Assembly: GCA_023333565.1 (NCBI GenBank) | Contig: JAJKFH010003821.1 | Location: 372,001 to 436,000 of the forward strand | DNA: 64,000 bases | Source: Puffinus mauretanicus | Taxonomy: Eukaryota > Chordata > Aves > Procellariiformes > Procellariidae | Direction of reading: 5' to 3' | Shown: positions 1 to 11,289 of the stretch, piece by piece | Layout of the letters: every line of letters starts with the position of its first letter | How positions within the stretch are numbered: the stretch's first letter is position 1 | The notes under the pieces: generated by a model | Seen by the model: the letters and a program-made list of their open reading frames with translations, nothing else | What the model was told of the DNA's origin: nothing | Database searches by the model: none | Made by a program: the position numbers and the translations under genes

Positions 1-553
1 TCTTTTAGCTTAAAACCATTCCCCCTTGTCCTGTCGCAACAGGCCCTGCTAAAACATTTGTGCCCGTCTTTCTTATAAGCCCCCCTTAAGTATTGAAAGG
101 CCTCAATAATGTCTTCCCAAAGACTTCTCTTCTCCAGGCTGAATAATCCCAACTCTCTTGCCTTTCCTCATAGGAGAGGTGTTCCATCCCCCCGATCATT
201 TTCATGGCCCTCCTCTGGACCCGTTCCAACAGGTCCATGTCTTTTTTGTGCTGAGGACCCCAGAGCTGGACGCAGTACTCCAGGTGGGGTCTCACCAGAG
301 CGGAGTAGAGGGACAGAATCACCTCCCTCGACCTGCTGGCCACGCTGCTTTTGATGCAGCCCAGGACATGATTGGCCTTCTGGGCTGCGAGTGCACATTG
401 CTGGCTCATGTCCAGCTTTTCATCCACCAGTACCCCTGAGTCCTTCTCGGCAGGGCTGCTCTCAATCCCTTCATCCCCCAGCCTGTATTGATACTGGGGG
501 TTGCCCCAACCCAGGTCCAGGACCTTGCACTTGGCCTTGTTGAACCTCATTCT
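1..553 (-). mobile_element. CR1 LINE retrotransposon, 5'-truncated, runs off the left edge
   Basis: Read on the minus strand, this encodes the part of CR1 ORF2 downstream of the reverse-transcriptase catalytic core. It carries the family signatures [12 protein letters not shown] (here [17 protein letters not shown]), [25 protein letters not shown] and LLERVQRRA. The similarity stops abruptly at about 553, right before the MRFNKAKC motif, which is the usual 5' truncation of LINEs. The 3' UTR and octamer tail would lie left of base 1. CR1 is the dominant LINE of birds and is copied by target-primed reverse transcription of its own RNA. The tail region reads [17 protein letters not shown], which differs from the copy at 37359-38515, so the two copies belong to different CR1 subfamilies. 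The identification rests on protein-level recognition. Confidence 0.96.
86..550 (-). pseudogene. CR1 ORF2 fragment (region after the RT core), frameshifted
   Basis: A 154-codon open stretch begins at [10 protein letters not shown] and follows the CR1 ORF2 consensus through [18 protein letters not shown]. After that the frame is lost at about 155-170. The expected continuation ([14 protein letters not shown], then the [14 protein letters not shown] region) is present in another frame between about 165 and base 1. The open frame therefore ends in about 20 unrelated residues ([15 protein letters not shown]...). No endonuclease domain and no RT catalytic motif lies inside this fragment, so it cannot be functional. 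It is a dead LINE gene piece and not a host gene. Confidence 0.93.
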
Positions 554-2462
554 TTTTATTTGCAGCCTTCTTTTAATTTGTGGTGGTCCAACTCAGCGCC
601 TGTATCATAACACTGATTCCAGCAACAGTCAGGTAACAGCACTCATAAACCCCCACAAATTAGATAAATTCGTACAGGTTTAGATCAAACCGTAGTAGAA
701 TGTCTAATAGCATTATAAAAAAAGATTGCATATACAGTGGGTTTTTTTCCTTTTTCTCATTAGGAAAGCTTATTTAAGCTGACTAAATAAGCTGACAAAT
801 TCAGATTTCATATGTATGTAGCAACCCAACAATAAACACTTCTACACACTTTCAGTTTATTGGATAGTAGCACATTTGGTGAAATTGTTTTCAACTGTCT
901 TTACATTTGTTCCTTCACACATCAGTTTTCCTAGCAGTTGTGTTTTTCTGGTTTCCCACAGATCTGGGTCTGGCCCTGGGACTCTGGCCGTTGCTGTCCC
1001 TGATGCCCTCAAAGGGATAATAAGCCTGAGGTATTATATGTCTGAATTACAGTGGCAAACACTTACAGACCAAATCCAGCCATTTTTTGCACTGTCATGG
1101 ATGCTGCACATTTCTAATGCTGTATTTAAAAACAAATCTTCTTATTTTCTAAAGTCAAGCCAGGTTTATTGCCATCCCTTTCAGTATTTATAGGTTTGGC
1201 TTAAAATCATGTAACCATATCCATTAGAGAGTGCGCACATTTTTAGAATATTTCTGCCAGAGCATCTATTCAGCACTTGGGCAGGAGCAGCCAGTTTTGA
1301 CAGGGCTCATGCCAAAAAAGGATTCTTCCACAAAATATATAATGCTTACAGTAATTTTGGATATTTGTCTTGTTGAGTTTATATCTTTCAATAACCTATG
1401 TGACATACCCTATACTTTCCCATTAAGACCTTGCTAAGGCTGGCTCCCTTTCAAGGCACACCAGGCGCACTGCATTACTGCATCACTTCTGCCGCTTGGA
1501 TTCCCATAAAAGTCATGCATCTGCCTCCACCGTCGCACTTCAGCATGTTTGCAAGCACCTTGTGCCTGAGAGGAAGGCCCAGAAACTTTGTCTTCTGAAA
1601 GAGCGACTACCATTTGCTTAGGAAAAAATCATTGCACATACAGATCATGACTGGTCAATCCAGCCCTTTCGGGAATCGCCAGACCCCTTGTGAACTCCCC
1701 ATCCAGCTACCCTCTGGATGCTTTCAAACATGTTAGAGGCAGCGTGCACACAGCCTATACTCAGTAGGTCCATTAATCCTCTCCTAATCTGTCCAAATCT
1801 GCTGCCTTTGAGGAGAATGACTATATAGTGCAGTTAGTTTCCCAAAAGTACTGGATTTTGTGTCTGCACAGCACAGTATGTATGCATGATAGCTCCAGCT
1901 GGGCTCCATGCTGTACTCATATCCAGAATACAGATGTCGAGTACACAGGTGACAGACATTCAACTTATAACAGCTACCAGACTTTGGGAAAATCTGGACT
2001 AAAATACAGAATCCTTTGAGTCCTCTAGGACCTCTAACAGGATGAAGAGGAGATGCTATGTGGGAAACATGAAATGTTGATGTTTCACTGAAAGTCTTAA
2101 ATTTTTCTCACACTGAGACTCTGGAGAAACCCTGCTGAAGGAGCAGAGCTCCATGGTATGCTTCACAGAAATAAAGCCATAGTGAAACTCATAAATGTAA
2201 CTTCTCAGGAGGTAATGGGAGTCACTGCTTCGTCAGTCAGTTGCAGGTGCCGTGACCGTAGGCAGATGTGTACTGTTCAGTCACTCTCTAACAGCACGCT
2301 TCTTTCTGTAGTTATGAGTTTTGCATATAGTTGCTGTCCTGGCCTTTTCAGTACTGGAGAAGTTTCACCAGAGGAATTAAAGCAGACATATGCCTGAAAA
2401 CTTCATGGGCCTGGGAGGATGGTTTGCTTTAAATTTGTTTTTTTTATTTTATATCTTTTTAG
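554..2462. other. Unique non-coding sequence; one weak exon-like segment
   Basis: No repeat or gene is recognised. A pyrimidine tract ending in AG at 960-961 precedes an open segment (962-1030, 69 bases), but the following donor (GTATTA) is a poor match to consensus. It is therefore not called as an exon. Confidence 0.4.
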
Positions 2463-2516
2463 AACTGAGTTTCAATTTCAAAATATCCCAGCCCAAAGAG
2501 CCTCCAAATCTGACAG
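2463..2516 (+). other. Putative 54-base internal exon (splice-site evidence only)
   Basis: A T-rich tract of about 25 bases ends in TTTTTAG at 2456-2462. The 54-base segment that follows ends in CAG, then GTAAGTG at 2517-2523, a near-perfect vertebrate donor. The length is a multiple of three and two of the three frames are open (for example ISQPKEPPNLT in one). The peptide is not recognised. The nearest other plus-strand candidate with strong sites is 12902-12968, and the phases are compatible. Without transcript or conservation data this could be a chance pairing, a non-coding RNA exon or a real small coding exon. Confidence 0.25.
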
Positions 2517-2523
2517 GTAAGTG

Positions 2524-5027
2524 AAAAATACTGGAACATATTTTTGGTAGACCCTGAGACTTTTTGGTGAAACCTGTGAATGCTGTGAAAGAGGACAGAG
2601 GTTCAGAAACAAGTATCTGAAATGTATGTTCTTATATGACAGTTATGTGAGCTAAGAGACAACTGAGTTTTTAAGAATGACTTTATGTGGACAGATGGGT
2701 AGTATTCTAAGATGCTGTTTCTCCAAATTTTGAATGATCTTATATATTCAGCTTCTCCCGCAGAGTCTTCATCGAGCTCAGAGCTTTGCCAGTGTCTTCT
2801 GCTTCATTACTTGTGTTGTTATGATTCCTGAATACAAAAGGGCATAATCTGTAAGCCTTAGAGGATTTATGAGGATTATTTTGGGGTTTGATTTATTCGA
2901 CCTGAATTCATTCCTTGCATGTGAAAGTAAAATTCACTACTCTCAGAAAAAAATACCTTCAAAGACTAGCAAACAATTGTAAAACTAACAAAACAGTTAG
3001 CAGTCTTTAATTCATTCTTGAATATCCCAAATCCGAAATAACACAGCTATGTAGAGCAGGATCTTTGGGCAGTAGTAAGCAGTGCAGTACCAGTGAAACT
3101 GTTGATCTGGCTGATATTCTTTACAACTACAAATAAATTATGTGTGAAGACAAGAGAGCCTTAAGGCACATTTCTTCCTCATGTACTTGTAAAGTCCTGA
3201 ATCAAGGAATCTATGTTTTTTCTTGAGCAGCTGGTGACAGAAAATAAACCAGTGCATGAAAACACAGGAACAAAGATGAAATCTCTGTGAAAAAAAAAAA
3301 GTTCTAAAAAAAGAAAGAAGAAAAGAAAAGAAAAAATGCCTGTGGAGAATTTCCTAAATTGTGTGATATTATAGACTGAACTCTGTCCTTGTAGTATTAC
3401 ATTTCAGAAGAGATAAAATCCAAAGGTAGGAAAAGCTCATTCTTTATAATCATTTCTACCCCCTTCTGTGGGTATCCAAATGTGTCTTTTTCTGCACCTT
3501 CAGACCACTATGTATTATTTTCAATTTTGATGTTACTGACTGTGATAAGGGAAATATAGAATAGTGAATCTGTCAAGTGTAAAAGATGGAAAAGGATCCT
3601 TCAGCTGTGTATTTTTTGTTTTATAATTGTTGGAACTACAAACACTGAGCAAACTACCACCTTTAGGACTTACACACAGGAAAATGAATAGACTTTCCTA
3701 AATGCAGCAGATGACCCTGGCAGTTGGCAAGCTACTCCAGAGTGGAAGTCACCCAAAAATGTGGCTTGTGAGCTCTTCCTGGGGGCAAGCGGAGCTGGAG
3801 GCACCCCTCCATCAGAGCCCTGCACAGAGAGGCAGCTCCAGCCCTGTGCTGGGACGGTGCAATGCCATTCCCCTTCTGTGGTGGTGACACCCAAGCAAAT
3901 CAGCTTTGGGACTCCCCCCACAGCTGATGTTTGTGTCCTGTTTGAGGACAAAATCTGAGCCATGCTGGTTTGGATTTGTTATAAATTATTTGTAAAGCTC
4001 CTTTTAACACACATCTCTTTACCTTCTTCTCTTTACATCTCAGTCTTTGAGGTTTCCAGGGCACTGAAGGGATATATATGAGAGATGCTACTTTGTCTTC
4101 TCAAAACAGCCCCTGGAATCATGAGCTGATTAAACAGCTGAAAATATACTCAGTGTCAAAGGCAATTCATTTGCATGGGCTGTACTAGCTAGATAACCAA
4201 GGTAGTCCTGTTTTGGAGGATTTGTGCAACCAGAACACACATTCCAAAAGTCGTAAGTATTCTGGAAGCCAGCTGAAGAGCCAGGGATGAGCCTCATTCT
4301 GAAAATCAGGCTTTATTTAAACCTTCAACCATTTAGTGCCTGTTTCTGATCCACGCCTCATCTTTACACCGATTGTAATGACAGTGCATGTAATCTACAG
4401 ATACAGACTCTAAATTAGCTTCTGTCATAGCACGGAAGGTGATTTACTTGAAGCGAGTCAGCATGCATTTGAAAGTCTACAGTGCACACTGAGCCCATAT
4501 CTTTTATTCCTTAGACTTCCATGGGGTGTTTAGTCTGTGCCAAGAATAAGGCATGTGGCTGACTTGAATAATATCGAGAGATAAGATAACAGGCACATTT
4601 CTGGCCTGGCTTAAACAGCTGCCTGGAGAACTTCTCATCACCGCACTTAAAAACCATCTCTAAGCAAAGAGTCACAACACACACGTGCAGCAACACCAGG
4701 AGGGGCTGCGTGGTGTCTGTGGGAATCCACAAATACCCCACAGTGAGAGAGCGAAGAGTTCCCCAGAGGTATCAGTTATGTAGCTGCTGCTCCATTTTTA
4801 CCACTCCTGTCCTGCAAGGGGCTGCAGACCAGATGGAAACCCTCAATCAAGGCTTCCCTCACAGCGTCCTGCTGTCAGGCTGTGCAGTAAATAAAGGTGC
4901 TAAGGCTGCTATTAGGCTGGAGCTGCCCTTCCTTTCTTTCTCTGTGACTGGAAGGGGACTCCCTGCCCTCTGTGTCGCTGGGTACCCACAGTGGGGTGCT
5001 CGCCGAAGCACAGACACGCTGACTTAC
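2524..5027. other. Unique non-coding sequence with an A-rich tract
   Basis: This is AT-rich sequence without a recognised gene. A low-complexity A/AAAG-rich tract lies at 3289-3339. A possible very old repeat remnant is seen around 4330-4370, where the plus strand reads like the TTTACACC/TGATC motifs of ancient amniote CR1/L3 tails. This is weak. Confidence 0.35.
3289..3339 (+). repeat. A-rich low-complexity tract
   Basis: A run of eleven A is followed by AAAGAAAGAAGAAAAGAAAAG-type sequence. On the minus strand it forms a long polypyrimidine tract followed by AG, which looks like a strong 3' splice site. It is explained more simply as low-complexity sequence. Confidence 0.85.
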
Positions 5028-5037
5028 CTCCAGGCAG

Positions 5038-5085
5038 CTCAAGAAAGCTGAGACAATTTGCACCAGTGGAGGATCTGACCCTGTG
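5038..5085 (+). repeat. Degenerate ancient amniote interspersed repeat (CR1/L3-like)
   Basis: The plus strand reads AATTTGCACCAGTGGAGGATCTGACCC. This resembles the recurring (T)TTACACCAGCTGAGGATCTGGCCC motif of old CR1/L3-type tails in turtles, crocodilians and birds. The match comes from memory of the family, is short, and its limits are uncertain. A consensus minus-strand donor (GTAAGT, 5022-5027) lies beside it. Confidence 0.45.
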
Positions 5086-5139
5086 TTTACAACTGATGCA
5101 ATTCCAAGCATAGTCCATGTTAATAAGGCAGGCAGAAAT

Positions 5140-8100
5140 CTGAAGGAGGGCAATAGTTCTTATTTGTGCTCATGAAATATTAGTTCTGTGTGTTATGACA
5201 AGGACAGCACAGAAGCTCAATAACTGATTGAAAATATATGTAAGCCAATTTGTCCCCAAAAGCCCCTGAATAAATTGAGTGTGCTTCTCCATTGCAGTAA
5301 AATGAGAGCTGGGGCTCACTATTATTTAAGGCAAAGAAGATGATTTATCTGTGCAGCCTTGGATTGGGTTTTCTCTATTGACAGGAGTGGCAGCTAGCAG
5401 CAGTGTTTGGGTGCTGGTGAAGGAGAGGGGAATGCAGCTTCAGGCCCTTACCTTCCCGCCAATGAAAACATCTTTTCAAGATTTACTGACGCTACCTGTC
5501 CTGAACCGTAACCCAAATGCGAGAATCAGTGTTGTTGTTAAAAACACAGCTCCTGTCTCCAGCAGATATCCTTGAGAAAACATACATTCTGATCTGAGAA
5601 CTTGCTGCTCTTTCCCCAGAGCTGACCATTAGGGTTCTCCTGCCTCGTCAGTGCAGGAAAATAAGAAAAAGAAAATTTGCTTGTCAACGGATAGGGACTT
5701 TTCCCGAGTGTTTCCTGACTAGTTCTCTGCCAGATCGTCCTGAGAGTTGGGGCCCAACTCTGCAGCAGGAAGCCTGGCAACTTCAAAGCCCCCGGCAACC
5801 TGGGAAGAAAATCAAGGCAGGTAAAGGCTTCCAGACGCTGAGCTGCTTAGTAGCTCTGCAGCCAGACAGCTGGAAAACCCAAGCAGATTGGGGAATCTTC
5901 TTAATTATGGTTAGGATTGTTTTAACAGGCATTTTGATGTACTGAGACAAATTATGGATCTCTTCCCATGCAATAGGAAATTCCATTTTGCTGGATGCTG
6001 TTCTGATGTAAAATGGCTGGGGGGGCGGGGGGGGCAGGACTTTCTGGAGCACAAGGATTCTGGGCTCTGCCTTCCTTTAGGAGGCAAGCACCCAAAGTCT
6101 GCTGCTTAAGGCACTTTTCAGCTTCCTGAAAATTGTGCTAGATGTTTAATGCATCTTTGAGCACTAAAATACATTAAGGCTCTAGTTCTAGAGCTGACTT
6201 TCACTCAGTTCAGCTCCCCTTTACACTCCTTTATGAGTAAACATTTGGCAGCTATTTTAAAACCCTCAGGTACACCAACAAAGCAGAAGCTCTGTAAAAT
6301 AAACTGTACTTAGGTGCTAATGCCATTTTAAAAGTATGAGTATCTGCTCATGAAGAATAGGAATATTTCCTCTTCAAAACAATGGAAAATATGTCTTTAA
6401 AAGTTTGAGCCTAAACTCCTACACTTAGGCTATTCTCAGCATTATATTGTGCTGTTAGAACGAATCCATTTTTGCTCTCCTTGAAAACGCATAGCCCCAT
6501 GCTGACTTGCATATTGTTTGGACAAGCCTAATGCTCTATCCTTTGTCTGGTCTATTTAAAGAAAATCAATCAGCATTCCTGTGATGAACTTCATGGGCAC
6601 TGGTGTTAGACACTCGCTTAGACTTGCCTGCTTAATGGAACACATTCTTATTCCAAGCAGCTTTTTTTTGAGTAATAACGCGACAGCTATGAGTTTACCA
6701 AAAAGAGGTCATAGGTGAACAACAATTATTGGGCAGGAGCAAAATCCTTCTTAGGCAGTCACCGATTGCAGGTAGGAATTCCTTTCAAGGCTGAGCAATT
6801 GCCTTAAGCACTTACACTTGTACACACACTGGATTATCTATGCACCAGATAAAGAAACGGAAACAGATGCCGAAAAAAATCAACAAAAAGAGGAGAGGAG
6901 ATGCAGGTAAAAAAAGCTGTCGAAACAATGAACGTCAGTCTTAGATGTTTGGGAAATGATTGGGTTCAAAGCAATTCCTTAATTCACCTTTTGAATTTGT
7001 GCTGAATCTGCTGTGTCTCCTAGGTTCCCTTCCCTAGCTTTTTGTCCATCTGTCCACCCTTTGATTGTAAATTCTGTGGGTGAGGAATCTACCTTCTTAT
7101 CTGTCTGGAAACTGCCTGGATTTAATTTAATCTCTGAAACCTGTCAAGTCTGGACAAAGTGAATCTATGCAGATAATTTGAGGTCTCGGACCTTTTGGAT
7201 GAAGAAACACGCTTCTTGTAAATTGGCTCATTGAAACAAAACAGTAAAGTGGCAGCATGCCTCTGTCTGGTTGTTGTTTTGGAGTGTTTGCTGGCATGCA
7301 CAGTGTGGAATATGCTGTGTACGATGCTATCCATGCATCTCTGCATTATTATAAAACTATCTGGTATTTGCATGAATTTCCAAAGGAGAAACATTTCTGC
7401 TTTGAAGTCAGAGGGAATTTATTTTGTCTGTATGTTTCCTTTCCTTCCACTTGTTTCCAATTGAAAAAAAAACCCCCAAGAAAAATAGCCTGTGGGCAAA
7501 CCCATCCCCGATGACATCAAAAGAATAATTACTGGTTGATTTCTGTAATAAGGTTTCTGCGTTCCCTTAAGTAGTTCACTCTGCATTTCTGGTGGTCTTC
7601 TAAAACCGTCTCATTATGCCAGCCGTGTTCATACCTGTCAGTCGTGCTAGAACCAGCAGGTGAAAAGGAATTGTTTGGGGACAGCACTCGAGCAGTGGTG
7701 CACTCTGACCCATTACACTCTCCCGTGCAGAAGGATGGCAGCGGAGCCAGTCAGCCAGCAGTGCCCACTGCTCCCAGCACAGCTCAGCTGCAGCAGGGAA
7801 TTGGGACTGATCTCTCCATGACACTGGGGGTGAGGATAATTCTTCACAGACAGAGCCATACAGCTCCATTAGTCCAATGGCTGGAGTCTGTCCCTCTGAC
7901 AGACCCACAGCCACTGTATTCACATACAGCATGTGAAAGAGAGTTGATAATGCATCAGTGAGAGGCTTTTCATCTCTAATATCCACGTCTCCTACGCACT
8001 GCAAGTTGCTACAGTCATGATACGAACTAAGGCATCAACAAATGAGAAGACTATTGTCTCAACAGTCTCCCTCTTCTAGAGGATCTTCATAGGCTTTCCC

Positions 8101-10804
8101 TTTGGGGAGGAAATGACAATAAAACTGTGATTTCGCTTTCAAGCTGAATTTTAAGGAAAGGAAATGAACATTAAGAGAACTGCTGTTTGAAAAAGGCTAT
8201 GTATCCCTGAAACACCTCGCCAGTACGTAGCAGACCACAAAAAGACAAAAGAGTTTGCCACCATCAGCTGAGTCACCCATTCAGCACTAGGAAACAGGGA
8301 ATGAAGTGATTATCTGAGGAGTTTTAGCTCATTTTGTTTGGGGATGCTGCTGCATGATGATCCATCTGATCCACATGAACTGAAAATGGAAAAGTCATAA
8401 TGCACTAAGTTTCCCTAAAAGCAAAAGTCCAATGGTGAGAAGTCGTCTAGTGTTTGATTGCTTCAGGGTGTTCCTGACATCTAGCCACAATACGTTTGCT
8501 TGGACATGTTACTAGGTTGTTCCCGCATCTACATGAAATGTGGCAACAAAAAAAAAAAAGGGAAAATAAACTGCTCTGTGTTGAGTGAGGGAAATATACA
8601 GCATGAGAAGGATGTAGGGACAAGAATTGCTGAGAGAGGTCAAACTGCCTGGAGTGAGACTGGGAGAAACAGGTTGAAGGGGGAAGTGCTGTAGGAGGAG
8701 AAATAGAAAACAGAAAAAATGAAAGTGGGGACATAAAATGAAAATTGTGGGAGGAGTAAAAGATTAAAAAGCTGCATGCAACGAAAAGGGCAAGAAAGCT
8801 ATGTGAACAGGTGACCTCCATCCTGCCCTCAGCAACCAACATTCCTGATCAATATTCTGTGCCTGCCAGCAGTCGAGGGCGAGGGCTTTAAGCCGAGGCG
8901 AAAGCCACCTGTAATGAGCTATTGCACTGTGGTACGACTAAGGGGAAGTTTCTTCTTCACTTCAAGGAGCTATTTGCCTACATATGGCTTGGTTTCCTTA
9001 CAAATTTGATCTTAACAAGTGTAACAAAATGATATTCATCTTGCTCACCTATCTGTGTCTAATCCTTTTTAGCCTTCTGCAAAGTGCTTTTCTTGAGTGA
9101 TATCTGTCATGGGGTTACAGAACTGAATTATGTATTCTGGTTTTAAGTGTTAGTTTGTAAATGTTTCATTTTCCAATAGATTTTTTTTTCTTTTCAGCTC
9201 CTGCATCCAACCCGTATCATCCCATTTATTTTAGATGACAGTTTAATATCACCTTCTACATTTCCTCTCTAGACTAGTCATAACAGTAGCTAAGCCAGAA
9301 AAAAAGTTTACATAAGAAGTAACTGTTAAAATACTCCTCTTTTTAGAAAAAAAAAATTAAATTTTTTTTTTTAGCTCTCATCCTAACATCACATAGAGAG
9401 CTTTCATGTCAGCAATCACTTCATTACTCCATCTGAACCATGGTTTTACCTTTTAGTAACAGGGATGACCAAAGCTGCATAAGCTGTAAAATGTGGAGAC
9501 AGCACTGACTCATAGACTGTTTTCAAACCCTGATATATGCAGTATCTTCTAATTATCTGGTTTTATATTGCTTCTCTGCATGGGGCTTATGTTTTCCTGA
9601 TATTTAAAGACATACTTTTTCCTCTCTATTTCAATGGCAAATTAAAAAAAAACACTTGATGAAAACTGTTAATATTTCCTTTCAATGTGAGTTACCTCCT
9701 ACTCCAGCTTGCATTTGTCACTATTCCCACTACTTATCTAACTCTGGTAGGTCCTTCCAAACTTCATCTAAAACTTCTGGTTTGGTCATTAGTAGCATTG
9801 ACAACACTGTCACCCAATGGTTAATTACAATCGAGGAAAGAAGATGACAGCTGGTTTAGCAGAGTGACTATAACATTATTTTAATTAAGAAGGGAGCAGC
9901 AAGACTATATCTTTTGCAAAAGAAAGAAGGAGATGCATTTTGGAGAAGATTAGATCAGTGGAATCTGAAAGGAGGATTAGCTATGAAAGCAAATATGTCC
10001 TATCAGGAAGTACTTTTCTCTGTGGCGGATGCAACCTGAGACAGAAAAAATGCAGAGAGACAAAATCTCTGAGCAGGTAGCCTTAGGAATGTCTACAGCA
10101 AATCAGCCAGCAGAGGGGTAAGAGAAACCCCTTGGATTAAATTAAATAGAGTAAGCATATTCTTTTCTTCCATTTCTTGACCCATGTCTTTTATAAACAT
10201 TGGCAGCTGTGTTGTCAATTTTGTTTAACTAAATCCATTCTTTCCACTCTCTCCCCCACCATTTTACCTTAACTTGGCTTGAATTAAGAGCGATTTTGCC
10301 TGACAGCAAAGCATTCCTCCCCCAGGGGTTTGCACAAACCTACAAACCAGGGTAGTGGGACACCTTGACCAGATGCCTCACGCCCCCAGCCCATTTCCCA
10401 GCCTACCCGGTGGGTCACGGACCCCCCAAACCATAAGCCAGGACGCGACCTGGTCTCATGGGGTCAGGAGTGGGGACAGACGCTAACAGGGTTAAGCCAA
10501 GGCCTTTCTAGCATGCAGCGAGGCATTAAAGAATATGCCAGAATGAAGCCAAGTCTGTGTAATACTTTTGTAAACCTGAAGTGGGACACCCAGTGCCACT
10601 GTCAGTCCCGTAAATTCCTATTTAAGTGCTTGAAAGGATATACTTCAACACCAGAGCATCCAAATTCACAACACAGCACTCCCTATCTGTATCTCATTGG
10701 GAAATTATCCAGGATCCGATCCCAGATACAGGCAAGAGTGATTCTTCTTACCAAAGACACCCACAAATATTTAATGGAAGCACACAGGGCTGTAAAGAAA
10801 CAGC
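5140..10804. other. Unique non-coding sequence
   Basis: No supported gene or transposon was found. Visible items are an interrupted G run at 6019-6034 (G7, C, G8), able to form a G-quadruplex on the plus strand, and a purine-rich plus-strand stretch at about 8545-8775. The complement of that stretch is pyrimidine-rich and therefore stop-poor, which explains a 131-codon minus-strand open frame there. Around 10300-10500 the sequence is locally GC-rich without CpG clustering. Confidence 0.4.
6019..6034 (+). repeat. Interrupted poly-G run (G7-C-G8)
   Basis: Two adjacent G runs are separated by one C. Such runs can fold as a G-quadruplex and are prone to sequencing and polymerase errors, so the exact length may be uncertain. 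Confidence 0.85.
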
Positions 10805-11045
10805 TTTTTTTTTTTTTAAGACAAGCAACTATAAGTAGTTTATTAGGCACAGTCTTAGACAGACCTGTGTTTCATGTCTGTGAAAGGGACTGTGTGCCCA
10901 AAATGTGTTTGTGTTGCCCAGCCTGGTTCACTGATCTAATCAAAGCTATTATATCTCCCTACAAACCTGCACTCACATGTATCCTGAGACCATCACAGCT
11001 ATTGAAACACTGTAATTTCTTAGCTGCCTACAGACAGACCAGTAA
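10805..11045 (-). mobile_element. Possible retroposed transcript 3' end with poly(A) tail
   Basis: On the minus strand an AATAAA signal (complement of 10839-10844) is followed 21 bases later by an uninterrupted run of 13 A (complement of 10805-10817). That is the spacing expected of a cleaved and polyadenylated RNA copied back into DNA. The upstream 200 bases are unique-looking and not recognised; the right-hand boundary is a guess. CR1 does not use poly(A), so poly(A)-tailed retrocopies are rare in birds. That makes this either a rare processed pseudogene or SINE-like copy, or a coincidence of a poly(A) signal and an A run. A 181-codon plus-strand open frame crosses the homopolymer and is not believed to be a gene. 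Confidence 0.35.
10839..10844 (-). terminator. AATAAA polyadenylation signal (minus strand)
   Basis: A canonical hexamer lies 21 bases before a 13-base A run. If this is a retrocopy, it is the fossil signal of the source transcript. The alternative is a chance hexamer in AT-rich DNA. Confidence 0.35.
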
Positions 11046-11173
11046 TTTATATGTTTAGACCCAGGCAGAGAATAACTCCATCTTTAGGAGGAAATACATG
11101 TTCTGTTTTGATTCCAATTTGAACAAAAATTTTTGCTGTTTAAAGAAAAAAAATACCTGGGAGAAGAACTTAC

Positions 11174-11289
11174 TGTTCCCCATGTAGCTCTGGGAACCAC
11201 ACCTCACTTGGCTGGCCTCCTCCGAGTTCTCCCCAGGCCGTGGGCACTGGCATCCAGGGCTGCCCCATGTCCAGGCACCCAGGTCCCCT
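11174..11289 (-). other. Putative 116-base exon (splice-site evidence only)
   Basis: On the minus strand the pyrimidine-rich sequence GGTTTCTTGTGTCTCAG precedes the segment, and GTAAGTTC (complement of 11166-11173) follows it. Two frames are open through the segment. Its composition is GC-rich compared with the surroundings, which by itself raises the chance of open frames. The base before the donor is A rather than the preferred G. The peptides (for example GCLDMGQPWMPVPTAWGE in one frame) are not recognised. Confidence 0.18.

Noticed and set aside
109..439. Plus-strand frames at the left edge
   Set aside because: Antisense of the CR1 remnant at 1-553.
3283..3340. Very strong minus-strand polypyrimidine-AG acceptor
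   Set aside because: Created by a low-complexity A-rich tract; no donor downstream.
7600..8004. 134-codon minus-strand and 105-codon plus-strand frames over the same DNA
   Set aside because: Frames are open on both strands at once, with no recognised domain and no splice sites of note.
8447..8842. 131-codon minus-strand frame with a strong acceptor-like tract inside
   Set aside because: The stretch is purine-rich on the plus strand, so the minus strand is pyrimidine-rich. Both the open frame (Ser/Phe/Leu-rich) and the acceptor look follow from composition. No matching donor.
10513..11058. 181-codon plus-strand open frame, the longest outside repeats
   Set aside because: It runs through a T13 homopolymer (giving QLFFFLRQ), has no recognisable domain, no promoter or Kozak context, and is better explained by the antisense poly(A) feature.
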